Part shown: one piece after another, positions 10,544 to 18,755 of the stretch
How positions within the stretch are numbered: the stretch's first letter is position 1
Layout: every line of letters starts with the position of its first letter
DNA from: an uncultured Actinomycetes bacterium
GTDB lineage: Bacteria; Actinomycetota; Actinomycetes; Actinomycetales; Microbacteriaceae
Direction of reading: 5' to 3'
NCBI GenBank assembly: GCA_903920435.1
Contig: CAIXMB010000163.1
Location: 1 to 64,000 of the forward strand
Length of the DNA: 64,000 bases
Made by a program: the position numbers and the translations under genes
The notes under the pieces: model-generated
The model's database searches: none
Seen by the model: the letters and a program-made list of their open reading frames with translations, nothing else
Told to the model about the DNA's origin: nothing

Positions 10544-12349
10544 CTAGACAGGCCGGTTCGCGAGCCCGTAGTCGTTGTCGCCGAGTAGGGGCGGGATCTC
10601 CGAGAGCCGCTGCAGCGCATCCGCGAGAGCACCGCAGTAGATGCGCCCGCCCGTCGGCCCGGGGTGAACCTCGTCGTCGGCGAGCACGTCGAGCTGCGGC
10701 TGGATCGCCGAGTACCAGTTCGAGAGCTCGACATCGCGCTGACTCCGGGCGAAATCGTCGAGGATCGAGTTGACGTCGGGCCCCCACTCCCGCGGCACCT
10801 GAACGTTGACGACGATCATCTGCGTTCCCCGCGGCAGCATCGCGTGCACGTCGTCGAGGGTCTCCTCGTCGATCCAGCCGTTCGTGCCGAGCCCCAGCAC
10901 GAGGATCGGCCGCATCGCCCCCGCCGCGATGACGGCGCTCACGATGTCCTCCGCCTCGAACATCTGCCGCGAGACGACGGCGTCGATGGCGATTCCCGGG
11001 AACGCCTCCTCGAGTTCCGGCGCCGCCGCGAGCATCACCGAGTCGCCGACGGCGTAGATCTGGTCACCCGTCGGTAGCGGCTGCGGTCGTCGCGGCGCCA
11101 CGGCGAACCCGGGGAGCGCGAGCAGATCCTGTCCGGCCTCGATCGACGCCTGCGCCTGGCCGCGGCCCGGGTCGCTCGCGATCGCGACGCCGGTGAATCC
11201 GACGGTCGCCACGAGCGCCGCAGCAGCGACCGCGGCAACGGCACGGATGCCGACGCGCCCGCGTACGACGTGCACCCACGTGCCGCGCAGCCCCCGCCGC
11301 CGCACCGGGGTCTCGACGAAGGCGTACGACAGCGCGGCAGCACCGACGGTGACGACGAGAGCGCCCGCGGGCGCCACCCACCACGCCGTACCGACGGGAA
11401 GGGCCGCAACGAGGAGGACGAGCACGGGCCAGTGCCACAGGTACAGGCCGTACGAGCGCTCGCCGATCCAGCGCAGCGGTTGCACGTCCAGTGCGCTGCC
11501 GAGCCACGAGCCCGGAACGGTGGCCCCCGCGATGGCGATGGCGGTCAGCGCGGCGACGGCGGCCAGACCGCCGTGGGTGGTGAACCAGTCCCCTTCGCGC
11601 AGCAGCCCGGCGGCGGCGATGATCCCGAGGACGGCGAGCCCGCCGGCCACCGGGAGGGCGACCCGGGCCGCGCGGGGGAGGGGGGCCGCGGCATCCGTGA
11701 ACCGCCCTTCGACAAGGAAGGCCAGGGCGGCCCCGAGCGCGAGACCGAAGCTGTGGGTGTCGGTGCCGTAGTAGACGCGCGTCGCGTCATCGGTGACGAG
11801 GAGTGCCATCGCCGTCGCCGAGGCCGCCGCGATCACGAGGGCGATGGCGCTGCGCGCGACGCGGTTGCGCACGAGGAGCAGTGCGAGCAGGACGAGCGGC
11901 CAGAGGAGGTAGAACTGCTCCTCGACGGCGAGGGACCACAGGTTGCGGAAGAGCTCCGGCGTCGTCGCGTCGAAGTAGCTCTGGCCCTGGAGGATTGCGA
12001 GCCAGTTGCTGCTGAAGGTGGCGGCGCCGAGCACCTGCGAGCCGAGGCCGACGAGCACATCTCCGCCGATCAGGAGGGCGGCGGTCGAGCAGACGGCGAC
12101 GACGAGCACGAGGGCGGGAACGAGCCGGCGCGCGCGGCGCGCCCAGAAGCCGCCGAGGGAGATGCGCCCGGCCGTCGCGCGCTCCCGCACGAGCAACCCG
12201 GTGATCAGGAAGCCCGAGATGACGAAGAACACGTCGACGCCGACGTAACCGCCCTTGAGGGTGTCGGGGAGGAAGTGGAACGCCATGACCGCGAGTACGA
12301 CGATCGCCCGGAGCCCGTCGAGCCCCGAGAGCCGCGCGGAGGGGTGCAT
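10544..12349 (-). CDS. Acyltransferase family 3 with C-terminal SGNH-like domain (OafA-like)
   Basis: RLSGLDGLRAIVVLAVMAFHF..GVDVFFVISGFLITGLL; SLAVEEQFYLLWP; C-terminal YAVGDSVMLAAAPEL. Confidence 0.88.
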   Translation of the reverse strand: MHPSARLSGLDGLRAIVVLAVMAFHFLPDTLKGGYVGVDVFFVISGFLITGLLVRERATAGRISLGGFWARRARRLVPALVLVVAVCSTAALLIGGDVLVGLGSQVLGAATFSSNWLAILQGQSYFDATTPELFRNLWSLAVEEQFYLLWPLVLLALLLVRNRVARSAIALVIAAASATAMALLVTDDATRVYYGTDTHSFGLALGAALAFLVEGRFTDAAAPLPRAARVALPVAGGLAVLGIIAAAGLLREGDWFTTHGGLAAVAALTAIAIAGATVPGSWLGSALDVQPLRWIGERSYGLYLWHWPVLVLLVAALPVGTAWWVAPAGALVVTVGAAALSYAFVETPVRRRGLRGTWVHVVRGRVGIRAVAAVAAAALVATVGFTGVAIASDPGRGQAQASIEAGQDLLALPGFAVAPRRPQPLPTGDQIYAVGDSVMLAAAPELEEAFPGIAIDAVVSRQMFEAEDIVSAVIAAGAMRPILVLGLGTNGWIDEETLDDVHAMLPRGTQMIVVNVQVPREWGPDVNSILDDFARSQRDVELSNWYSAIQPQLDVLADDEVHPGPTGGRIYCGALADALQRLSEIPPLLGDNDYGLANRPV

Positions 12350-12379
12350 CGAACCAGCCTACCCACGTAGGTTGAACCC

Positions 12380-13387
12380 ATGGCCAGTGAAGCGACGACG
12401 ATCAAGGCGGGCGACCGCGAAGTGCGCATCTCCAGTCCTTCTCGGGTGCTATGGCCCGAACCCGGTATCACCAAACTGCAGTTGGCGGAGTACCTCGTCG
12501 CCGTCGGTGACGCGTTCGTGCGAGCGAACGGTGACCGGCCGGTGTCGCTGCAGCGCTTCCCGGAGGGCATCGAGGGCGAGCAGTTCTTCTCCAAGAACCC
12601 GCCCAAGGGCGCGCCCGACTACGTGCGCAGCGTGCCCGTGGTGTACCCGAGCGCGCGATCGCACCCCCAGCTCGTCATCGACGAGATCGCCGCCGCCGTG
12701 TGGGCGGTGCAGATGAACACGATCACCTTCCACCCGTGGCCGTCGCGCGCGGAGAACAGCGACAACCCCGACCAGCTGCGCATCGACCTCGACCCGCAGC
12801 CCGGCACCGACTTCACGGATGCCGTCGCCGCCGCCCTCGAACTGCGCGCCGTGCTCAACGAGGCGGGCCTCACCGCCTTCATCAAGACGTCGGGGAACCG
12901 CGGCCTGCACGTGTTCGCCCCGATCGAGCCCACCCACGAGTTCCTCGACGTGCGCCACGCCGTCATCGCCGCGTCGCGCGAGCTCGAGCGACGGATGCCC
13001 GACGCCGTCACCACCGCATGGTGGAAGGAGGAGCGGGGCGAGCGCATCTTCGCCGACTTCAACCAGGCGAACCGCGACCGCACGATGGCCGGCGCCTACA
13101 GCCCCCGGCCGCTGCCGCACGCCCCCGTCTCGGCGCCACTCGAGTGGAGCGAGCTCGAGGCCGCGGACCCGCGCGAGTTCACCGTGCTCACGATGCCCGC
13201 GCGGCTCGCCGCGACGGGCGACCCGTGGGAGCACTTCGGCGACGAGCCCGGCACCATCGACACCCTGCTCGGCTGGTGGCAGCGCGACCTCGACAACGGC
13301 CTCGGCGAGCTGCCCTTCCCGCCCGACTACCCGAAGATGCCGGGCGAGCCGCCGCGCGTGCAGCCGTCCCGCGCTAAGAAAGACTGA
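12380..13387 (+). CDS. LigD-like DNA polymerase domain protein (primase-polymerase)
   Basis: REVRISSPSRVLWPEPGITKLQLAEYL; catalytic RIDLDPQPG; KTSGNRGLHVFAPI. Confidence 0.9.
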   Translation: MASEATTIKAGDREVRISSPSRVLWPEPGITKLQLAEYLVAVGDAFVRANGDRPVSLQRFPEGIEGEQFFSKNPPKGAPDYVRSVPVVYPSARSHPQLVIDEIAAAVWAVQMNTITFHPWPSRAENSDNPDQLRIDLDPQPGTDFTDAVAAALELRAVLNEAGLTAFIKTSGNRGLHVFAPIEPTHEFLDVRHAVIAASRELERRMPDAVTTAWWKEERGERIFADFNQANRDRTMAGAYSPRPLPHAPVSAPLEWSELEAADPREFTVLTMPARLAATGDPWEHFGDEPGTIDTLLGWWQRDLDNGLGELPFPPDYPKMPGEPPRVQPSRAKKD

Positions 13388-13742
13388 GGTCGTCCGGCGC
13401 CGTCATGAGCTGCTCGACGAGCTCACGGTAGCGCAGCAGGAACGCACGCTCATCGAGGCCCTTGCGCCGCAGCCACGACGTGACCTCGTCGTTGCTCTTG
13501 CTCGCGTTGCAGGAGCGGCACGCCGGCACCACGTTGTCGACGGTGTACCTGCCGCCGCGCGAGAGCGGAAGCACGCAGTCACGCTGGAGTGTCCCGTCGT
13601 CCGGCGCGGCGCAGTAGGCGCAGGCGCCCCAGGCGCCCCGGATCGCGACCCACTGCGCTGGGGTCAGGTCGTTGTCGGCCCTGGCCATGCGACCCTTGCG
13701 CCTGCGTGCGGCGCGTGCGCGCCGGCTCTGGCTCACTGCCAC
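13374..13742 (-). CDS. HNH endonuclease-like protein (GTG start 2 nt after the ligase stop; ATG alternative at 13688)
   Basis: CAYC..DCVLPLSRGGRYTVDNVVPACRSCNASKSN; C-terminal part of listed 439-aa ORF. Confidence 0.8.
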   Translation of the reverse strand: MAVSQSRRARAARRRKGRMARADNDLTPAQWVAIRGAWGACAYCAAPDDGTLQRDCVLPLSRGGRYTVDNVVPACRSCNASKSNDEVTSWLRRKGLDERAFLLRYRELVEQLMTAPDDLSLS

Positions 13743-13744
13743 GG

Positions 13745-14785
13745 TCAGGCCAGTACCGACCCGAGGTCGTACGCGACGGGCCGCTCGAGCTGCTCGTAGG
13801 TGCACGACTGCGCCTGCCGGTCGGGCCGCCAGCGCTCGAACTGCACGGTGTGGCGGAAGCGCGCGCCCTCCATCTGGTCGTAGCGCACCTCGACCACGCG
13901 TTCCGGGCGCAGCCTGACGAACGACGTGTCCTTGTTCGACGAGAAGCGGTTGCGGTCGGTCGCGCCGGTCACGGCGTCGCCGCTTCCGTCGCGGACGACG
14001 AGAGGCTCGAGCTCGTCGACGAGCGCGAGCCGGCGCGCGTCGGAGAACGCGGAGATGCCGCCCACATTGCGCAGCTCGCCCTCGGAGTCGTACAGCCCGA
14101 CCAGCAGCGAGCCCACGCCGCTGCCCGACTTGTGCACGCGGTAGCCGAGCACCACCACATCGGCGGTGCGGGCGTGCTTGGACTTGAACATCGTGCGCTT
14201 GCCCGGCGCGTAGGCCGCCGCGAGCGGCTTGGAGACGACGCCGTCGAGCCCCGCACCCTCGAACTCGAGGAGCCAGCGGCGTGCGAGCTCGACGTCGCGG
14301 GTGGTCTGCGTGATGTGCAGCGGCGCCTCGAGGCTGCCCGCGAGCAGCTCGAGGGCCGCGCGGCGGGTCTCGAACGGCTCGTCGAGCAGCGACCTGCCGT
14401 CGAGATAGAGCAGGTCGAACGCGACGAAGCTCGCGGGGGTCTCGACGCTCAACTTGGCGATGCGGCTCTCGGCGGGGTGGATGCGCTGCGAGAGGGTCTC
14501 CCAATCGAGGCGCTCGTCGCCCTCCGGCCCGCGCCGCACCACGATCTCGCCGTCGAGCACGCACGTGACCCGCAGCTGCCGGCGCAGTTCGGCGACGAGC
14601 TCGGGGAAGTAGCGCGTGAGCGGCTTCGAGCCCCGGCTGTCGAGCTCGACGTCGTCGCCTTCCACGTAGGCGATCGCGCGGAAGCCGTCCCACTTCGGCT
14701 CGTAGCTGAGCCCGGCGGCCTCCGGTACCTCGGGCACGGCCTTGGCGAGCATGGGGGCGACGGGGAATCCGGCTGGCAGCTGCAT
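13745..14785 (-). CDS. ATP-dependent DNA ligase (LigD-lig/LigC type)
   Basis: LSYEPKWDGFRAIAY (KxDG), DGEIVV, GLDGVVSKPLAAAYAPGKRTMFKSKHARTADVVVLGY. Confidence 0.92.
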   Translation of the reverse strand: MQLPAGFPVAPMLAKAVPEVPEAAGLSYEPKWDGFRAIAYVEGDDVELDSRGSKPLTRYFPELVAELRRQLRVTCVLDGEIVVRRGPEGDERLDWETLSQRIHPAESRIAKLSVETPASFVAFDLLYLDGRSLLDEPFETRRAALELLAGSLEAPLHITQTTRDVELARRWLLEFEGAGLDGVVSKPLAAAYAPGKRTMFKSKHARTADVVVLGYRVHKSGSGVGSLLVGLYDSEGELRNVGGISAFSDARRLALVDELEPLVVRDGSGDAVTGATDRNRFSSNKDTSFVRLRPERVVEVRYDQMEGARFRHTVQFERWRPDRQAQSCTYEQLERPVAYDLGSVLA

Positions 14786-14837
14786 CCTCCGATCATCCTC
14801 GGGCTGGGCGCCGACCGCGAGTGCTGGCGAGCTGCCG

Positions 14838-14916
14838 CCGTGAACAACTCAGGCAGGATTGCCCCAGCACGCACGTGATGGGTCTCTCGCAGCCGCTCAG
14901 CCTGAGTTGTTCACGG
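14838..14916. repeat. 17-bp perfect inverted repeat with 45-bp spacer between ligase and truA
   Basis: CCGTGAACAACTCAGGC (14838-14854) and GCCTGAGTTGTTCACGG (14900-14916). Confidence 0.9.
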
Positions 14917-14937
14917 GCGTGGCAATAAACTCGCAGG

Positions 14938-15807
14938 GTGTCGACCCCGCCGCTCACCCGCCTGCGCCTCGACATCGCCTACGACGGCACCGACTTCGCG
15001 GGCTGGGCGCGGCAGCCGGGCCTGCGCACGGTTCAGGGCGAACTCGAGGCGGCGATCGCGATCGTGCTGCGCACGGATGCCCCCACTTTGACGGTCGCCG
15101 GCCGCACCGACGCCGGCGTGCACGCGACGGGCCAGGTCGCGCACCTCGATCTCACGGATGCCCACCTCGCCCTCCTCGCCAAGCCGCACGGCCGCGCGGC
15201 GAAGGCGCCGGCAGCCGCCCTGCGCAAACGCCTCAACGGCATCGCGGGACTGCGCAGCGACGTGCACGTGCGCGCCATCACCGTCGCGCCGGAGGGGTTC
15301 GACGCACGGTTCTCGCCGGAGTACCGCCGCTACGAGTACCGCATCGCCGACGCCGTGGCCGAGCGCAACCCGCTGCTGCGGCGCCACACGGTCTGGTACC
15401 CCGCCACCCTCGACGCCGAGCGCATGAACACCGCGGCCAACGAGCTGCTCGGCCTGCACGACTGGGCGGCGTACTGCCGCCCGCGCGAGGGTGCGACCAC
15501 GATCCGCGAGCTGCAGGAGTTCGCCTGGCGCCGCGACGAGACCGGCGTCCTCATCGCGACGCTCAAGGCCGACGCGTTCTGCCACAGCATGGTGCGGGCG
15601 CTCGTCGGCGCCTCGGTCTCGGTGGGGGAGCACAAGCTCGCGGGGGAGCGGCTGCTGGGCATCCGTGCCGAGGCGCAGCGCACGAGCGAGTTCAAGGTGA
15701 TGCCGGCGCACGGCCTCACGCTCGTCGAGGTGGGCTACCCCGACGACCTCGCCGCGCGGGCGGAGCAGACGCGAGCTAGACGGGACGCGCCAAACCCCCT
15801 AAGCTAG
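14938..15807 (+). CDS. truA: tRNA pseudouridine(38-40) synthase TruA (GTG start)
   Basis: RLRLDIAYDGTDFAGWARQPGLRTVQGELE..GRTDAGVHATGQVAH. Confidence 0.95.
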   Translation: MSTPPLTRLRLDIAYDGTDFAGWARQPGLRTVQGELEAAIAIVLRTDAPTLTVAGRTDAGVHATGQVAHLDLTDAHLALLAKPHGRAAKAPAAALRKRLNGIAGLRSDVHVRAITVAPEGFDARFSPEYRRYEYRIADAVAERNPLLRRHTVWYPATLDAERMNTAANELLGLHDWAAYCRPREGATTIRELQEFAWRRDETGVLIATLKADAFCHSMVRALVGASVSVGEHKLAGERLLGIRAEAQRTSEFKVMPAHGLTLVEVGYPDDLAARAEQTRARRDAPNPLS

Positions 15808-15850
15808 ACCCTTGGTGCCACGCACCCGATCATGAGCCCTCCATCGAAGG

Positions 15851-15873
15851 GTTCCCTGACATCGTCAGGGAAC
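15851..15873 (+). promoter_or_regulatory. Hairpin in the rplM 5' leader
   Basis: GTTCCCTGAC-ATC-GTCAGGGAAC perfect 10-bp stem; putative -10 TAAGCT at 15800-15805. Confidence 0.5.
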
Positions 15874-15931
15874 GTTTCACCGGAGTGGGATTCACGAGCC
15901 ACTCATCCGATCACAAGAAAGCAGTACTACT

Positions 15932-16378
15932 GTGACGCGTACATTCTCACCCAAGCCCGACGATGTCCAGCGCGACTGGGTCATCATCGACGCCACCGAC
16001 ATCGTGCTCGGCCGTCTCGCCAGCCACGCGGCCACGCTGCTGCGCGGCAAGCACAAGCCGACGTTCGCCCCCCACATGGACATGGGCGACTTCGTCATCA
16101 TCGTGAACGCGGAGAAGGTGGCCCTCACCGGCGCCAAGCTCGCGCAGAAGAAGGCGTACCGCCACTCGGGCTACCCGGGCGGCCTCACGGCGACCACCTA
16201 CGCCGAGATGCTCGAGAAGCACCCGACGCGCGCCGTCGAGAAGGCGATCCGCGGCATGCTCCCGAAGAACTCGATCGGCCGCGCCCAGCTCACCAAGCTC
16301 AAGGTCTACGCAGGCGCCGAGCACCCGCACGCTGCGCAGCAGCCTAAGCCGTACACCCTCTCCCAGGTCGCTCAGTAG
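15932..16378 (+). CDS. rplM: 50S ribosomal protein L13 (GTG start)
   Basis: [42 protein letters not shown]. Confidence 0.96.
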   Translation: MTRTFSPKPDDVQRDWVIIDATDIVLGRLASHAATLLRGKHKPTFAPHMDMGDFVIIVNAEKVALTGAKLAQKKAYRHSGYPGGLTATTYAEMLEKHPTRAVEKAIRGMLPKNSIGRAQLTKLKVYAGAEHPHAAQQPKPYTLSQVAQ

Positions 16379-16408
16379 AGCCCCCGCAGAATTAAGGACT
16401 GACTACTC

Positions 16409-16918
16409 ATGGCCAAGATCGAAGACTCCGTCGAGACCGACGAAACCAGCTACTCCACCGAGACCCCGACGAGCTACTCCACCGAGTCCGCTCCCGAGGC
16501 GGCTCCCAAGGCTCCCCGCGCCGTGCTCAACGTCCCCGGCGCAGCCGTCGGCCGTCGCAAGGAGGCGATCGCCCGCGTGCGCATCGTCCCCGGCACCGGC
16601 AAGGCGACGGTCAACGGCCGCGAGCTAGCCGAGTACTTCCCGAACAAGCTGCACCAGCAGCTCATCAACGACCCGTTCAAGGTGCTCGACCTCCTCGGCT
16701 CGTACGACGTGACCGCCCGCATCACCGGTGGTGGCCCCTCCGGCCAGGCCGGCGCGCTTCGCCTCGCGATCGCCCGCTCGCTCAACGAGATCGACCGCGA
16801 GAACAACCGCCCCGCCCTCAAGAAGGCAGGCTTCCTCACTCGTGACGCGCGCGTCATCGAGCGCAAGAAGGCCGGTCTGAAGAAGGCCCGCAAGGCGTCG
16901 CAGTTCTCGAAGCGCTAA
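16409..16918 (+). CDS. rpsI: 30S ribosomal protein S9
   Basis: [62 protein letters not shown]. Confidence 0.96.
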   Translation: MAKIEDSVETDETSYSTETPTSYSTESAPEAAPKAPRAVLNVPGAAVGRRKEAIARVRIVPGTGKATVNGRELAEYFPNKLHQQLINDPFKVLDLLGSYDVTARITGGGPSGQAGALRLAIARSLNEIDRENNRPALKKAGFLTRDARVIERKKAGLKKARKASQFSKR

Positions 16919-16944
16919 CCCGAGCCGCGTAGAGGCCAGCAGAA

Positions 16945-18306
16945 ATGCCACGGCTCTTCGGCACGGATGGCGTACGTGGGCTCGCCAATGGCGAGCTCAC
17001 GGTCGACCTCGCGCTCAGCCTCGCCCAGGCGGCGGCAGTCGTCCTGGGCAAGGGTCGCGTCGCTGACGGCAGGCGCGCCTCCGGGCGGCGCCCCGTCGCG
17101 GTCATCGGCCGCGACCCCCGCATCTCGGGTGAGTTCCTCGGCGCGGCGGTGGCAGCGGGTCTCGCGAGCTCGGGTGTCGACGTGTTCGACGCCGGAGTGA
17201 TCCCGACCCCGGGCCTCGCCTTCCTCGTCGGCGACTTCAAGGCCGACCTGGGGGTCATGATCTCGGCGTCGCACAACCCGGCGCCCGACAACGGCATCAA
17301 GTTCTTCGCCACCGGCGGCACCAAGCTCCCCGACGAGGTGGAAGACCGCATCGAGGCCGCGATCGCCGAGCCTAGCCTCGCCCCGAAGGGCGGCGACGTC
17401 GGTCGCATCCGTCGCTTCTCCGACGCCGAGGACCGCTACATCGTGCACCTGCTGTCGACTCTGCCGCACCGGCTCGACGGCATCCACGTCGTGCTCGACT
17501 GCGCGCACGGCGCCGCCGCGGGCGTCTCGCCCCAGGTCTTCACGGATGCCGGCGCCAAGGTCACCGTCATCGGCGCCGACCCCGACGGCGTCAACATCAA
17601 CGACGGCGTGGGCTCGACCCACCTGGAGCCCCTTGCCGCCGCGGTCGTGGCGCACGGCGCCGACATCGGCATCGCGCACGACGGCGATGCCGACCGCTGC
17701 CTCGCCGTCGACGCCCAGGGCAACGTCATCGACGGCGACCAGATCATGGCGATCCTCGCGGTCTCGATGGCGGAGCGCGGCGTGCTCGCCGAGCGCACCC
17801 TCGTCGCGACGGTGATGAGCAACCTCGGCCTCAAGCGCGCCATGGCCGCCCACGACATCTCGGTCATCGACACGGCGGTCGGCGACCGCTACGTGCTCGA
17901 GGCGCTTGCCGAGCGCGGGTTGTCGCTTGGCGGCGAGCAGTCGGGCCACGTCATCATGACCAAGTTCGCGACAACGGGCGACGGCATCCTCACCGGGCTG
18001 CACCTCGTCGCCGAGATGGCCCGCACCGGCAAGACGATCGCCGAGCTCGCCTCGGTGATGACCGTCTACCCGCAGGTGCTCGTGAACGTCCGCGGAGTCG
18101 ACCACCACGCGCTCGGCAAAGACGCGGTCATCGCCGAAGCCGTGGCCGACGCCGAGGCGGGCCTCGGCGACAGCGGTCGCGTGCTGCTGCGCCCGTCGGG
18201 CACCGAGCCGATGGTGCGGGTCATGGTCGAGGCCGAGCACCAGGACGAGGCCGACCGCATCGCCCAGTCGCTCGCCGACACGGTGCGCGAGCGCCTCGGC
18301 GCCTGA
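16945..18306 (+). CDS. glmM: Phosphoglucosamine mutase
   Basis: [62 protein letters not shown]. Confidence 0.96.
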   Translation: MPRLFGTDGVRGLANGELTVDLALSLAQAAAVVLGKGRVADGRRASGRRPVAVIGRDPRISGEFLGAAVAAGLASSGVDVFDAGVIPTPGLAFLVGDFKADLGVMISASHNPAPDNGIKFFATGGTKLPDEVEDRIEAAIAEPSLAPKGGDVGRIRRFSDAEDRYIVHLLSTLPHRLDGIHVVLDCAHGAAAGVSPQVFTDAGAKVTVIGADPDGVNINDGVGSTHLEPLAAAVVAHGADIGIAHDGDADRCLAVDAQGNVIDGDQIMAILAVSMAERGVLAERTLVATVMSNLGLKRAMAAHDISVIDTAVGDRYVLEALAERGLSLGGEQSGHVIMTKFATTGDGILTGLHLVAEMARTGKTIAELASVMTVYPQVLVNVRGVDHHALGKDAVIAEAVADAEAGLGDSGRVLLRPSGTEPMVRVMVEAEHQDEADRIAQSLADTVRERLGA

Positions 18307-18393
18307 GCCCCGCCGCGGCCGGATCTGAGCAATGATTGCTCAGGTGACGCCGCCGGTGTGCTGCGATCCTGAGGGTATGGGAAGGACAGCACA

Positions 18394-18747
18394 GTGACGA
18401 TCTACGACCAGATCGGCGGCCAACCGGTGATCAAGACCGCGACGACGGTCTTCTACAGCCGCATCACTGACGACCCCGCGCTCGCCCGGTGGTTCGAGGG
18501 AGTCGACATCTCACGCCTGCGCGCGCACCAGCGCGCTTTCCTCGCCGCCGCGCTCGATGGGCCGCAGCTCTTCACGGGCCTCGACCTCGGCGAGGCGCAC
18601 TCGGGCATGGCGATCACCGACGACGCCTACACCCGCGTCGTCGCGCACCTCATCACGACGCTTGACGATCTGGGCGTTGCAGAGGCCATCCTCACCGAGG
18701 TGGAGCAGCGGCTGGAGTCACTGCGCGGCCAGGTCGTCGCCGCCTGA
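18394..18747 (+). CDS. Truncated hemoglobin (group 1-like)
   Basis: MTIYDQIGGQPVIKTATTVFYSRITDDPALARWFEGVD..LRAHQRAFLAAALDGP..GEAHSGMAITD. Confidence 0.85.
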   Translation: MTIYDQIGGQPVIKTATTVFYSRITDDPALARWFEGVDISRLRAHQRAFLAAALDGPQLFTGLDLGEAHSGMAITDDAYTRVVAHLITTLDDLGVAEAILTEVEQRLESLRGQVVAA

Positions 18748-18755
18748 GTGGGCGC

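Noticed and set aside
13589-14878. 429-aa plus ORF opposite the ligase
   Set aside because: Antisense to a ligase with an intact KxDG motif.
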